Shown here: positions 51,075 to 63,847 of the stretch, in pieces
How positions within the stretch are numbered: position 1 is the first letter of the stretch
Layout: every line of letters starts with the position of its first letter
DNA from: Doryteuthis pealeii
Taxonomy: Eukaryota; Mollusca; Cephalopoda; Myopsida; Loliginidae
Assembly (NCBI GenBank): GCA_023376005.1
Contig: CM042156.1
Location: forward strand, 42,786,605 to 42,850,604
DNA length: 64,000 nt
Direction: 5' to 3'
The notes under the pieces: generated by a model
Databases searched by the model: none
The model's input: the letters and a program-made list of their open reading frames with translations, nothing else
Told to the model about the DNA's origin: nothing
Program-made: the position numbers and the translations under genes

Positions 51075-52251
51075 TTATGTTATTATCTTCGGTCTACACC
51101 GGCATTTGTCCCCTAAGGGGACAGTGGTCGAGTGTCATCGACACACATCAGCAGCAGCGTACCCTAACATTTATAGTCACGTGGTGAACTTTATAAAAGG
51201 CCATGACAGTGGCTACCCCTCCTCTTTTTAGTTGCAACCTTCAGGGGTTAACACCTCTTCCAACACCCCCCCTCGGGTGACTACTAGCTTTCAGCAGTAC
51301 CCCTCGTGGTCTACAAGGTAAGTGCCCTTAGCACTCTCTTTTCCTACGAATTAGGCATACGGACAGAATAACACCCTAGGCGGATTTCTTCCATACCCTG
51401 CATCTCAAGAGAGATTACTATCTTTTGACCCATGAAGGCTGATAGTAATTACTTTTAATCACCAGGATAAGCAACAAAGGAAGCCGACGAGATAAATGCA
51501 ACCTCGGACAAGCTTCGCCCCTTGATACCATACAGCCGAAAGGCTGTTAGCAGGAATAACTTTTTGCAACCCACAACTAATTAATTACGGCTTACCTCGA
51601 ACGGTGCTGTAACCAAAACTACCCAAACTCAAGCAAACCAATAACTACGGCTAAGACATTACGGAGCTGTGCACTAAACTATTATTACGGCTATAACCTA
51701 CTTTGGTGCTGTTAACTTTAAATGAACTCTTACTAAACTTCGGTCGCTTGTCCAACCTAAACTATGAACTTTCTACTCTTTGTTGTACCCTTTTAATGTG
51801 CATCATATATGTATTAAAACCTGTTGCATTCATATCGTTGTTAACTCGTTCCTTGAAGTCATAATCCCGCTTTTCTCACTGCTATCCCTTGTAAGGGCAG
51901 TCTCCCTTTTCTGAGGGTTTTGGTAAATCTCCTGTGTCTGGAGACCCTAGTGTGGTCACGTGACACAGGAACCCAAGGAGGGAACCCTCTTCTTCTGATG
52001 CCACTGAACAAGCCTGGACGTGCTTGTCACTTCTCTCCAGCAGACACTTATGGTGCATGCCAGACGCCACAGACACAACACTGCTCACAGTAAGTGGTTT
52101 CCACCTATTTTGTACATGAACATTACTGTGTATGTTGGGACTCTTGTGACATTTTATTGTCTGGGGAACTTCGTTCCTCTATACATGTTATATTAAAGCT
52201 TTATAAACGTAACTAACGTGTTTGTCGTTTTTCCTAACCGAAGTGTTCAAC
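51075..52251 (+). mobile_element. LTR-like or promoter-like GC-richer block
   Basis: Less AT-rich than its surroundings. TTTATAAAAGGCCATGAC near 51192 is TATA-like, a GTAAGT donor-like site follows near 51319, and TATTAAAGCTTTATAAACG lies near the end. Several short CTA(C/A)GGCT repeats (TTACGGCT, ACTACGGCTAAG) occur at 51590-51690. Ends TGTTATG... / ...GTTCAACA are proposed, with no target duplication seen. No protein motif. Confidence 0.35.
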
Positions 52252-52439
52252 ATTGGGTATTTATCCTTTAGGTAACCCAATGTTTTATAAGAACCCGAGA
52301 TAATACTCGGTGAATCTCTTATACCCTCAACCCAATTCGTTAATTCTTATAAAAGGTGCAAATTTCTTTTTAAATATTCTAAAATGTTAATAAACATTGA
52401 AAAATTATCGCTTTACAGTTTTCTTTTACATCTCTTTTT

Positions 52440-52745
52440 ATAATGGAGATTCGGTTTTTATTTGTCTGTAACCGAAACAACGTCACTGTTTACGTCACAT
52501 TACCCAAAATCGTCAATATCTAGAATAAAGAACAACCTTATATTATATGCACTCAAAATTTAAGTATGCAAACTTAGACGATCCGTATAATTTTTGAAAG
52601 CAAGTTTTAATAAATACATGCCCGGTATTATATATATAGTTTGTTTTATTTTGATACGTACTTAAAGTTATCTAACGTATAGAGTTTTACGTGAAAATTA
52701 TTTACAAGCAAGAAATAGTCATAGAAAAGTTCACAAATAAATAAA
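52440..52745 (+). repeat. Dispersed repeat, best copy without MITE
   Basis: TAATGGAGATTCGGTTTTTA, CTGTAACCGAAACAACGTCA, ATGCCCGGTATTATATAT, AGTTATCTAACGTATAGAGT. It matches the region upstream of the VWA gene (33235-33770). The last part also occurs at 23667-23700. Confidence 0.8.
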
Positions 52746-53246
52746 TACCTTCGTGTAAAATATTCAGAATAATCATGTAATTGATAATTAATAGATGCAC
52801 GCAACATTTTATTTGAGGGAGACAGAACTAAGTTTCCGTTTCAAATTGTTTTATTTTTTAAATTCCTTTAACAAATTTGATGATTTTACTTACTTATGAT
52901 ACAAACCCTTTAACATTGAATTTTTAACTCCCCACCCCCATCTCAAGCAATATCTTTCAAAATCACTTTTACATCGCCCGGAGGGTGTTCTTTTGTGTTT
53001 TTTTGTTGTTGGTTTTGTTATTAATCCAACGTCTCAACCAAATAAGTTACATTACTTCACTAAGGTGATTATTTAGTTATCTTCAAGGTATGCACTCCCG
53101 AATTTTTCAGCGAGCATTTCTTAAAAAAACAAAACAAAAAAAAAACCTGAAAAAATCCGAAGTGCGTTCATTGATGATAACCCAGAATTTTTTTTTCTTT
53201 TCTTCTTTCTGACGTAGGTCATGTTTTAAAAACAAAACTGAATATT
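52746..53246. other. No gene recognised
   Basis: AT-rich with A and T runs. Confidence 0.5.
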
Positions 53247-53925
53247 ATCGCATAAATGCATCCTGGCCTCCTGCCCTAAAAAAAACGCTAAGTGGTACCT
53301 GCTGAAAATTCAACCCGCGCTACTATTGAACCCCATAGCTGTTTGAAGGCGTTTTTCTCGAAAAGTTAATGCGATATGAAAGCGATATTTTACCCCCCCC
53401 CCCGCCAAATCTTTTCTCGACAAGAAAATGTAAATATTTTACCCCTCTCTCTTTAAAATATCTTTTTTTGCGGTTTTAAGTCGTTTTTATCTACAAATAA
53501 CCCCTTTTTTAGTGGTTTGAAGCCGTTAAAAGTAAGCCATCACCCAGGTTTTTTTTATCGACAAGTAAATGTAAATATTTTACCCCCCACTTAAAATGTC
53601 TTATTTTTTTTCGGTATTTTCATTTTTATTCTAATTCAAAACAAACGACCGAGTTTCGAAAATAAAAACAATAAATACATTATTAAACCAAACAACTGTC
53701 ACGAATTTTTAAATAAATACGACCGTGTTTTGAAAAAAAACAAAAAACAATCAATACATTATTAAACAAAAACAAATAAAAAATCAAAATATTTAGATAT
53801 TCTTTTTTATTTTGATTCAAAACGCCTTCAAACAGCCTGGGAGTTCAATAGTAGCGCGTGTTGGATTTTCAGCAGGCACCGCTTAGCGTTTTAAAGACAG
53901 GAGGCTATGACGCATTTATGCGATA
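53247..53925. mobile_element. F675 foldback, ~110-bp inverted ends
   Basis: Left ATCGCATAAATGCATCCTGG, CTGCTGAAAATTCAACCCGC, GCTGTTTGAAGGCGTTTTT. Right is the inverted series ending GGCTATGACGCATTTATGCG. The interior repeats CGACAAGTAAATGTAAATAT-type units. No ORF. The 26180 copy is partial. Confidence 0.85.
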
Positions 53926-53975
53926 TGCACCATAAAACTTTTCCTGCTTTTCATCCTTATTTTTTTAAATAATAC

Positions 53976-55235
53976 AGTGGTACCTTGACATACGTGTTTA
54001 ATTCGTTCCGCTCGTAAGTTAATTTCCTCGTATATCAAATCAATTTTAACCATTGAAATAAATAGAAATGCCATTAATCCATTCCAACCCCCTCCAAAAA
54101 AACCCCCCAAAACCCCTATTTTTGTTACGTTTTTAAACAAGAAAAATAGCGCCGTGTTGTATAAAAACATAATAAAATTGAATGTAATGAATGATGTGTT
54201 GTGACCTTATAAATAATAAAAGTATTTACGGATTCGAAGGAGCTTTTATTTCTCCGTAGTTGAAGGCAAATTGTCGGACAAAGAAGGAACAACACAAAAG
54301 TAAATGCAGACACTGTATTGACATAAAAATTACATAAAATGTTGCAAATTTATTGGTATTTGCTACAAGACTCATCTGTGGGGGGATTTCTTGTAGTACT
54401 GGAGATAACACAGTTCTCTTCTCGTCGGTGGGAAATGTTGTTAAGACGCTTCGTCTCGGTAGTTGTTTTCCTTTGGTCAGTGTGCGTTCGCACCGGCCTT
54501 TCTTTAGTATGCTGGTACGCGGCCTTAGACGGAATCTGGTTGTAAGGTTCTCGTGATAAATGGACCCTGTTTTGGGGCTTGGTAATGAGAGCTTGGTCTG
54601 TGAGAGAACGTTAGTTTTACGTCTCTCCTCCAGTAACGGTTCCCTTATAAGTAGGCCCTGATTTTGGGCTAAGTGAGAGAGCGTGTCTTTTGACGTCTCT
54701 CTCCAGTAACAGATCCTTGATAAGTGACGTAGGGTTTTGATTCTCGCGCCAATATCCCATTGGCGATTCGTCCCCCTAGTGGCAGGGGAAGACAATTCAC
54801 ATGGAATTTCTAACAATAAAGCTGAATCACTATTGGTCATAAATATACACAAATACTTGACATGCGCGCACACACACATACATACACCGACAGGCGCCAA
54901 ATTTCCGAAATAAAATTCAGTTCTTATCCTGTTATCAGAGAGTGTTGACGTGCTTTATTCTCGCTTAAAGAACTCACAGTTACCCTTTTATAAGCTGAGT
55001 TATAAAAATGCTTAACCATAAAAATATGTTTTAATGTTTATTCTTTTTATGAATGATAAATTTGGAATCTTAAATATTTTTAGTGTACGTATTATCATAA
55101 TCGTATCTGAAGAACGCTGTACCTCAAATTTTAGCAAAAAATATCAAGTAAAAAACATCCACAGAATTATAGCTCGTGACTCGGATAACTCGTAAGTTGG
55201 GACACTCGTAAGTCAAGGTAACATTGTATTATAAA
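53976..55235. mobile_element. TIR DNA element, 1.26 kb, TA-flanked
   Basis: Left TA + CAGTGGTACCTTGACATACG, right ACTCGTAAGTCAAGGTAACATTG + TA (inverted: CAATGTTACCTTGAC). CAGT-type ends with a TA duplication fit the Tc1/mariner-pogo group. Near the right end it includes the inverted host repeat (55025-55140). One 224-codon minus ORF lies inside. Confidence 0.75.
54226..54900 (-). CDS. Doubtful 224-codon ORF inside TIR element
   Basis: The second longest ORF in the window. It has no recognised transposase motif (no DDE/D spacing or HTH that I can see). It contains imperfect internal repeats at the DNA level: CTCCAGTAACGGTTCCCTTA versus CTCCAGTAACAGATCCTTGA on the + strand, each with GAGAGA(G/A)CGT nearby. 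The C-terminal hydrophobic stretch is read from AT-rich DNA. Most likely a chance ORF in a nonautonomous element; a diverged element-encoded protein cannot be excluded. Confidence 0.15.
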   Translation of the reverse strand: MAPVGVCMCVCAHVKYLCIFMTNSDSALLLEIPCELSSPATRGTNRQWDIGARIKTLRHLSRICYWRETSKDTLSHLAQNQGLLIREPLLEERRKTNVLSQTKLSLPSPKTGSIYHENLTTRFRLRPRTSILKKGRCERTLTKGKQLPRRSVLTTFPTDEKRTVLSPVLQEIPPQMSLVANTNKFATFYVIFMSIQCLHLLLCCSFFVRQFAFNYGEIKAPSNP

Positions 55236-55410
55236 AGAAAGAAAGAAAGAAAGAAAAATTAGATAAATAAATAAATGAATAAATAAATAAAGAAAGACAG
55301 AAAGAAAAAATAAATAAATAAATAAGAAAGAAGAAAAGAAAGAAAGAAAGAAAAGACAACCAGGCAAAAAAAAAAAAAGAAAAAGAAAAAGAAAAAAAAG
55401 AGTCTAATAG
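55235..55410. repeat. (GAAA)n/(TAAA)n purine-rich microsatellite
   Basis: GAAA and TAAA tetranucleotide runs followed by A-rich sequence. Confidence 0.95.
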
Positions 55411-55425
55411 TGTAGGTTAAAGTCT

Positions 55426-55612
55426 CGGTAAGAGTAACCCAAAGCCGAATTTAATAGACCTTATTTTCAAATGCAGCTATTATTGGGGGATGAACAAAAG
55501 TGTTGATAAATAGAACAAAGTTTGGTCCGTTTATGAAAACATTTTTATTCCCCAATGATACTTGTATTGGAAAAATAAGGTCTAAAAATCTCGGCTTTTG
55601 GTTACCCTTACA
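55426..55612. mobile_element. Small foldback MITE
   Basis: GTAAGAGTAACCCAAAGCCG and AATAGACCTTATTTTC pair with AAAATAAGGTCTAAAAATCT and GGCTTTTGGTTACCCTTAC. Arms about 75 bp. It lies just outside the giant palindrome. Confidence 0.8.
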
Positions 55613-55852
55613 GCTCTTTCTAGATTCCCTTCCGAGAAAAAGTCACAAGAGTCATTGAATTAACCTTGATTAAATCATTAACAATCGCTGCTCCCCTACA
55701 AGACATCCGGAAGCACATTGTTGCCCTCCCCCGCCTCCACACTAAATTGTTATTTTCTCAAAGTTTATCTCTTCGGATCTAATCCATTTCATAACGCGTT
55801 TTCACGAATCGACGAACATTCTTTTTGCTAAGATGTTCAGAGTTATCTCCCT

Positions 55853-56095
55853 TTAACTCATTAAAAGCAAAATATTCAACAATGTAATTTGTACACTCAT
55901 AGCGTTAAAGTGGGCTAAATGCCTACACATCAAGTAAAAATTGACTAGATTTTTGCGTATGAGAAAAACATATATGCGTGCCCATGCAGTAAAATTATAC
56001 TGCGTATTTTTAGTCCGGGTCATAAGCGGGCGATAATGCTTTTTTATTACGTTGGTGATCCGTAAACGATCTAGGTACCACCAATATCGGGTCAC
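55853..56095 (-). other. Arm-conserved 80-codon ORF, left copy
   Basis: Starts MTRYWWYLDRLRITNVIKKH. The right-arm copy (63605-63847) differs at three residues. Retention of the frame is explained by overall arm identity. No domain is recognised, and the older relative at 49885 does not keep the frame. Probably not a gene. Confidence 0.25.
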
Positions 56096-57879
56096 GTGAT
56101 CAGTTTAGGCTATATTGAATTAACGAAAGTAAATATTTTTGAACATTTAAAAAAAAAAGTCTCGCAAAAAAAAGAAAAAAGGAACGATCATAAAGAGTTG
56201 TTACAAAGAAAAAACAGTTAATTCAAAGATCAAATTATCCGATTAGAAAAAATTACTCATCGTTATCTTAAAAAAAATAAATAAAATAAAACAGTCCGTT
56301 TTACATGCAACAGGGTAATTTTTCTGTAGAAAGAGGGACCGCAAATTTACATATTATCTCTCTTTGACAATTATACATTTAAATGTATGGGTGGCTGTAT
56401 TCAACATAATTGTTTTCTTGTGTATATTCAATAACCAATTATTGGTTTTCAACGATTTTTGAAAGATTTTTTTTTTGGTAGTTTCAGAATAACTCCGGAA
56501 TATTTTTTTTGTTGATTTCACAGTGAAATTAACTTTTTTCAAATCATGCCGGTAGAATTTTCGCCCTTTCAAAATTAAAATCGAAAAAGAAATGAAATGA
56601 ATAAAAATTTGAAAAACTTTAATATTAAAATTTACTATTAAAATTTCAGTGAAATTGGCTTTTTAAAAAATTATGCCAGTCGATTTTGTACCCGTTCAAA
56701 TTTTAAATCGAAAAAGAAATGAAATGTATGAAAATTTTAATTACGAGTAAAATTTACTATTAAAATTTACTATTGAAATTTATTATTAAAATTTCACAGT
56801 GAAAGTAACTTTTTTTTCAATTATGCCGGATAAATTTTAAATCGAAAACGAAATGAAATGAAATGAATGAAAATTTGAATATTTTTTTAAAGAGAAAAAC
56901 TGATGAAATTATAAAGAAGTACTTTTCTTGTAAAGAGGGTGGTTGAAATTTTACGCTAAAAGCAAACAATATTTAGTAGACTGGAACGCGTCTAGTCTCG
57001 TTTGTACTTCCAAGGAAAAACAACTATTGTCAGTTTTGCTCTTCCGTATATTATAAGAATCAAACATTACTATTCAACAATACAAATTACAAATTCTCTT
57101 AAAAATATTAACATATCGTGGATCGGACAAATTTTTAGTTCACCTGAATTCTAAAATTCAGTGTTATATTATATTTAAATATTAGTGAAAAATTCGATTT
57201 GTACACACACACACACACAAAAAAACGTTACGACTAGAGGCTTTTTTAAAAATTCAACGAAAAATCAATTAAGAGTTAAATTTTCACAAAAATTTCGATA
57301 TTTCTTTAACTGTTGATGAAATTATGTTTAAAATATGTGTTTCCTAAAATATATTAAGGGGAATATTTTTTACGAGGTCTCTTCCTCCGTCACTATTTCA
57401 TTTTATGAAAACTGAAAAAATGAACCGCTAAAAAACGATTTTTAAATTTGTTCTAAAAAGGACAGGAGTCTGAATAATTATATCAGAAGATTTATTATAA
57501 GTTTCTATACGTGATGTTTTTAGTAAAAAAAACCCAAACAAACATGAATTCTAAATTCTGCTAAAAGATGTCATAATATTATTCTCTTTCAAACTTTTAC
57601 CTGCTTTTTAGTTGAATTGCCAAGAAAAAATGTATTTTAAAAGAAATCTTCGAAGATAATATTAACTTTTATTCAAGTTTCATTGTGTTGAATATAGGCG
57701 GGGGGGGGGGGGGAGTAAATTTTACACTTCAGATTGGACATCCCTAGTGAAAAGAAATGAAACAAATAAAAACAAAGTATTTATTTCTTTTCAAGATATT
57801 TTTTGTGTATTTGTGTGCGTGAGTTGTTTGATAGGGAAATGGGTGAATGTGTCCTTGGCTGAACGGGTCTTTTCATTCA

Positions 57880-58077
57880 TCATATCTTGAAGGCTTTTTT
57901 TATGGTTCGGTCCGATCGTGTTTGTATTGGTCCTTCATTTGGCTGTGAACCTCCTGATTCTCTTTCATTCTCTCTGCTTTTACCCCTTTGTCTGAAATAT
58001 GACTTTTTGCATCTTGTTGGCCAATCAATGCCAATCAATGCCAGTTGCTGTCGTGGGAATGAGTGTGTTGATCCCAC
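57880..58077 (-). pseudogene. Gypsy-type Pol C-terminal tail, fragment (left arm)
   Basis: The ORF ends NEGPIQTRSDRTIKKAFKI. The TRSxRTxKKxxxx ending is common at the C-terminus of Gypsy-group LTR retrotransposon polyproteins. The right arm has a decayed copy at 61654-61830 (EGPIQTRSDRTIKS). Short, broken, no integrase core next to it. Confidence 0.35.
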
Positions 58078-58641
58078 TGTTTGGCGTAAGAAACGTTTGT
58101 TGCGTGGTGAGCTGATTTAAACCGCGAATGTGGAGTTAAAAAGAGTTAGAATCAGGAAATACATAAACACAACTTGGAATTTCAAATAGCACTGTATTAT
58201 CACATTTATATATACAAAAATATACCCGTAATAATCTCTGTTGCAAACGATAGTACTGTCTGCGGCCAATATCAATTATACAAATATGAATGAATACAAG
58301 TCCACTTAACTGAGTCCTTGGAATGGTTATGGCAAGGTGTCATACTTACGACGGCCCTTTTCTATCTATGCTGAATTATTGGGAGCGACGATTTTTTCGT
58401 CAGACTCCATGAAATGCTGGTTCAAAAGGGAGGATTTCCCTCTTCAATTTCTGGCGCCAAAAATTGCGGGCCAGTGATTGGTTGGTTTGAAAAGGTGTAC
58501 GTCGACCAAGGGAGACAACCCATGTACCTTAGATACATTTTTAAATAGTTTTTACTTCTGTCCGTTTGCATTCTCAACTTCGAAGATTGGCAAATCATTT
58601 ATTATTATTATTATTGTGGCTTCCTCCCACTTTCTGGTGTG

Positions 58642-58723
58642 GGGTATCAAACTGCATTCTCTGTTATGCTTTCATGGCGTCGTCACCAAGGCAATTCTCA
58701 AGAATGGCGACTTGAATTTCTCT
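58642..58723 (-). pseudogene. Gag-like fragment (left arm)
   Basis: The minus strand encodes REIQVAILENCLGDDAMKA, then a stop, then QRMQFDTP. The pattern resembles the start of a Gypsy-type Gag domain (QVAxLLxxLGxxA...Y..). The right-arm copy is at 61005-61084. Weak because of length. Confidence 0.35.
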
Positions 58724-58843
58724 AGGTGGGCGGTCTAGTCGGGTCACTAATAAATAATTGGACCATCATGTAAATAACATTTTCCAGGAGTCTGCCTTGT
58801 TCCCACCAAACACAAGACGTTCCAGAGTCCTAAAATGTAAACT

Positions 58844-59009
58844 AGCCTTGTGGAGTTTGTTGAGGAGAGCAGGCTTCCCACGATTTAGAACTTCAGCTGT
58901 AGTTCAGTCCCTTGCCAGGTGTTTTGCCGCTGGTTAGGCTATCAAGTGTTGTACTTAGCTCCTCAGTTGTTGGTTTCATGTCAAGCTCTTTCGCTACAGA
59001 TTGTCGCTC
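58844..59009 (-). pseudogene. LINE reverse transcriptase N-terminal fragment (left arm)
   Basis: The minus strand encodes AKELDMKPTTEELSTTLDSL, TSGKTPGK and, after a frame change and a stop, TAEVLNRGKPALLNKLHKA. The order PTxEELxxxLxxLxSGKxPGxDGIxAExL...LLxxL is the conserved beginning of LINE reverse transcriptase domains. Dead: it has a frame change and an in-frame stop, and the catalytic YxDD region is absent. Confidence 0.68.
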
Positions 59010-59845
59010 TACATGGTCGTATCAGAGTAAATATACGGCTATTTTGAAAGAAAAAAAGCAGGAATAACTTTTGTCCCATTAGTCTATAGGATAAAATCCT
59101 ATATTTTATAACAAATAAAAAGAAAACGTAAAAGACGCGCCAACCATAACTCCTATCCAAATTCAAAAACTTATACAATTTTGAACAAACAAGATTAAAA
59201 AAACAACAACAAAAAAAAAACCAAACAATTAAGCAGTCTCTAGAATCTGATTGGATAAGGCCAGTCATATGGGTTGCTTACAAATACGTCCGCGCGTTGA
59301 ATTTTTAAGAGGGTCATAAATCATTACCGCCAAAACGAAAAAGACCAAACCGGAGCCGCTTAAAACCCATATAAGCTGACTACGGAATAATAATTCAGTC
59401 TGCCTTTACCTACGCGGGTAGTAAGGACTCGACCGATCACTCGGCATTGTAAGCAAGAGGGACGTCACCTACCAGCAAGGTGGCACTTTGTCCCCGGTTA
59501 TGTAATGGACTTTATCATCGGCACGTTGCAGTCGACCTTCACCCACCACGAGAGTGGGACCTTAACCACGGCGTGTAGCAGATGAACTTTCGATGAACAG
59601 CTGCTACCACAACCAGCCCGATGAGATACCCGTCGATAAGATCAATGGTACAGGACTTAGCGACCCGACAAACAGAAAGAGTAACTACTACTAAGAAGCA
59701 ACGACAGCCGATGCCAGAAATGCTGATGTCACACCTATTCGGCCATTCGATCAAAACTGTCGACGTTACAAATTTCTGTCGACCACGATAACGGAATAAA
59801 TTTCTTCGTTGTTGTTAACTATATACCACGTGTTTGTTGTGCCTC

Positions 59846-59916
59846 CATTTTTCTCTAACCTGCGTCCTTTTTATTTTTCATCATTTTGGAATATTGTTAG
59901 TGGGGTCGCAAATCTA
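59846..59916. other. Palindrome spacer (~71 bp)
   Basis: Unpaired T-rich sequence between the arms, with no recognised motif. Confidence 0.85.
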
Positions 59917-60725
59917 GAGGCAACAACAAACACGTGGTATATAGTTAACACAAACGAGAAATTTATTCCGTATCGTGGTCGACAGAAATTTGTAACGTCG
60001 ACAGTTTTGATCGAAGGCCGAATAGGTGTGACATGATGCATTTCTGGCATCGAGCTGTCATTGCTTCTTAGTGTGTTCTCTTTCTGTTTGTCGGTCGCTA
60101 GTCTGTACCATTGATCTTATCGACGGGTATCTCATCGGGCTGGTTGTGGTGGCAGCTGTTCATCGAAGAGTTCATACTGCTACACGCCGTGGTTAAGGTC
60201 CCACTCTCGTGGTGGGTGAAGTCGACTGCAACGTGCCGATAATAAAGTCCATCACACACCGGGACAAAGTGCCTTGCTGGTAGTGACGTCCCTCTTGCTT
60301 ACAATGCCGAGTGATCGGTCGAGTCCTTACTACCCGCGTAGGTAAAGGCAGACTGGATTATTATTCCGTAGTCAGATTATATGGGTTTTAAGCGGCTCCG
60401 GTTTGGTCTTTTTCGTTTTGGCGGTAATGATTTACGACCCTCTTAAAAATTCAACGAACGGACGTATTTGTAAGCAACCCATATGACTCGCCTTATCCAA
60501 TCAGATTCTAGAGACAGCTTAATTGTTGTTTTTTTTTAAATCTTGTTTGTTCAAAATTGTATAAGTTTTTGAATTTGGATAAGAGTTATGGTTGGTGTGT
60601 CTTTTACATTTTCTTTTTATTGGTTATAAAATATAGGATTTTATCATATAGACTAATGGGACAAAAGTTATTCCTGCTTTTTTTCTTTCAAAATAGCCGT
60701 ATATTTACTCTGATGCGACCATGTA

Positions 60726-60888
60726 GAGCGACAATCTGTAGCGAAAGAGCTTGACATGGAACCAACAACTGAGGAGCTACGTACAACACTTGATAGCCTA
60801 ACCTGCGGCAAAACATCTGTCAGGGACTGAACTACAGCTGAAGTTCAAATCGGTGGAAGTCTGCCTCCTCGACAAACTCCACAAGGCT
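60726..60888 (+). pseudogene. LINE reverse transcriptase fragment (right arm)
   Basis: AKELDMEPTTEELRTTLDSL, then TCGKTSVRD and a stop. More decayed than the left copy (GKTPGK is lost), so the two arms have accumulated separate lesions. Confidence 0.65.
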
Positions 60889-61004
60889 AGTTTACATTTT
60901 AGGACTCTGGAGCGTCTTGTGTTTGGTGGAACAAGGCAGACTCCTGGAAAATGTTATTTACACGATGATCCAATTATTTATTAGTGACCCGACTAGACCG
61001 CCCA

Positions 61005-61084
61005 CGAGAAATTCAAGTCGCCATTCTTGAGAATTGCCTTGGTGACGACGCCATGAAAGCATAACAGAGAATGCAGTTTGATAC
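61005..61084 (+). pseudogene. Gag-like fragment (right arm)
   Basis: REIQVAILENCLGDDAMKA, stop, QRMQFDT. Counterpart of 58642-58723 and shares its stop codon, so that lesion predates the duplication of the arm. Confidence 0.35.
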
Positions 61085-63604
61085 CTCACACCAGAGAGTG
61101 GGAGGAAGCCACAATAATAATAATAATAAATGATTTGCCAATCTTCGAAGTTGAGAATGCAAACGGACAGAAGTAAAAACTATTTAAAAATGTATCTAAG
61201 GTACATGGGTTGTCTCCCTTGGTCGACGTACACCTTTTCAAACCAACCAATCACTGGCCCGCAATTTTTGGCGCCAGAAATTGAAGAGGAAAATTTTCCT
61301 CTCTTTTGAACCAGCATTTCATGGAGTCTGACGAAAAAATCGTCGCTCCCAATAATTCAACAGAGATAGAAAAGGGCCGTCGTAAGTATGATACCTTGCC
61401 ATAACCATTCCAAGGACTCAGTTAAGTGGACTTGTATTCATTCATATTTGTATAATTGATATTGGCCGCAGACAGTACTATCGTTAGCAACAGAGATTAT
61501 TACGGGTATATTTTTGTATATATAAATGTGATAATACAGTGCTATTTGAAATTCCAAGTTGTGTTTATGTATTTCCTGATTCTAACTCTTTTTAACTCCA
61601 CATTCGCGGTTTAAATCAGCTCACCACACAACAAACGTTTCTTACGCCAAACAGTGGGATCAACACACTCATTCCCACGACAGCAACTGGCATTGATTGG
61701 CTATAGCCAACAAGATGCAAAAGGCCATATCTCAGAATCAGAAGGTTCACAGCCAAATGAAGGACCAATACAAACACGATCGGACCGAACCATAAAAAGC
61801 CTTCAAGATATGATGAATGAAAAGACTCATTTTTACCTGTTCAGCCAAGGACACATTCACCCATTTCCCTACCAAACAACTCACGCACACAAACACACAA
61901 AAAAATATCTTGAAAAGAAATAAACACTTTGTTTTTATTTCTTTTCATTTCTTTTCACTAGGGATGTCCAATCTGAAGTGTAAAATTTACCCCCCCCCCA
62001 CACACACACACACACCGCCTATATTTAACACAATGAAACTTGAATAAAGGTTAATATTATCTTCGAAGATTTCTTTTTAAAAAAATTTTTTTCTTGGCAA
62101 TTCAACTAAAAAAGCAGGTAAAAGTTTGAAAGAGAATAATATTATGACATCTTTTAGCAGAATTCAGAATTCATGTTTGTTTGGGTTTTTTTTTTACTAA
62201 AAAAATCACGTATAGAAACTTATAATAAATCTTCTGATATAATTATTCAGACTCCTGTCCTTTACAGAACAAATTTAAAAATCGTTTTTTAGCGATTCAT
62301 TTTTTCAGATTTCCTAAAATGAAATAGTGACGGAGAGAGAGAGACATCGTAAAAAATATTTCCCTTAATATATTTTAGGAAACACATATTTTAAACATAA
62401 TTTCATCAACAGTTAAAGAAATATCGAAATTTTTGTGAAAATTTAACTCTTAATTGATTTTTCATTGAATTTTTAAAAAAGCCTCTAGTCGTAACGTTTT
62501 TTTGTGTGTGTGTGTGTGTACAAATCGAATTTTTCACTAATATTTAAATATAATATAACACTGAATTTTAGAATTCAGGTGAACTAAAATTTGTCGATCC
62601 ACGATATGTTAATATTTTAAAAGAGAATTTGTAATTTGTATTGTTGAATAGTAATGTTTGATTCTTATAATATACGGAAGAGCAAAACTGACAATAGTTG
62701 TTTTTCCTTGGAAGTACAAACGAGACTAGACGCGTTCCAATCTACTAAATATGTTTGCTTTAGCGTAAATTCAACCACCCTCTTTACAAGAAAAGTACTT
62801 CTTATAATTTCATCAGTTTTTTCTTTAAAAAAAATATTCAAATTTTCATTCATTTCATTTCATTTCGTTTTCGATTTAAAAATTTATCCGGCATAATTGA
62901 AAAAAAGTTACTTTCACTGTGAAATTTTATAATAAATTTCAATAGTAAATTTTAATAGTAAATTTTACTCGTAATTAAAATTTTCATACATTTCATTTCT
63001 TTTTCGATTTAGAATTTTGAACGGGCGCAAATTCGACTGCATATTTTAAAAAAAGTCAATTTCACTGAAATTTTAATAGTAAATTTTAATATCAAAGTTT
63101 TTTCAAATTTTTATTCATTTCATTTCTTTTTTCGATTTTATTTTTGAAGGGCGCAAATTCTACCGGCATGATTTGAAAAAAGTTAATTTCACTGTGAAAT
63201 CAACAACAAATATTCCAGGTTATTCTGAAACACCACACAAAAAAATCTTTCAAAAATCGTTGAAAACCAATAATTGGTTATTGAATATGCACAAGAAAAC
63301 AATTATGTCGAATACAGCCACCCATACATTTAAATGTATAATTGTCAAAAGAGAAAATATGTAAATTTGCGGTCCCTCTTTCTACAGAAAAATTACCCTG
63401 TTGCATGTAAACGGACTGTTTTATTTTATTTATTTTTTTAAAGATAATGGTAATTTTTCTAATCGGATAATTTGATCTTTGAATTAACTGTTTTTCTTGT
63501 AACAACTCTTTATGAATAGTTCCTTTTTTTTTTTTTTGCGAGACTTTTTTTAAAATGTTCAAAATATTTACTTTCGTTAATTCAATATAGCCTAAACTGA
63601 TCAC

Positions 63605-63847
63605 GTGACCCGATATTGGTGGTACCTAGATCGTTTACGGATCACCAACGTAATAAAAAAGCATTATCGCCCGCTTATGACCCGGACTAAAAATACGCAG
63701 TATAATTTTACTGCATGGGCAAGCATATATGTTTTTTTCATACGGAAAAATCTAGTCAATTTTTACTTGATGTGTAGGCATTTAGCCCACTTTAACGCTA
63801 TGAGTGTACAAATTACATTGTTGAATATTTTGGTTTTAATGAGTTAA
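63605..63847 (+). other. Arm-conserved 80-codon ORF, right copy
   Basis: Counterpart of 55853-56095; differs at three residues (A/R-S, L-F and L-V positions). No recognised domain. Confidence 0.25.

Larger units (their letters stand above)
55694..59845 (+). repeat. Giant palindrome, left arm (~4.15 kb)
   Basis: Reverse complement of 59917-64000 from end to end. CCCTACAAGACATCCGGAAG at 55694 pairs with the last bases of the window, and CACGTGTTTGTTGTGCCTC pairs with GAGGCAACAACAAACACGTG. In the outer ~290 bp I count four substitutions and one indel between the arms. Other stretches are more diverged, with several indels. Contents outward to inward: 80-codon ORF, AT-rich block, CACTAGGGA foldback half (57230-57749), Pol-tail fragment, R-block (58120-58540), gag-like fragment, LINE RT fragment, and a GC-richer inner block (59400-59830). 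Confidence 0.95.

Noticed and set aside
58445..58475. LTR end plus primer binding site (TGGCGCC)
   Set aside because: Homologous blocks at 34 and 47 kb retain sequence on both sides of TGGCGCC, so it is not an LTR boundary.
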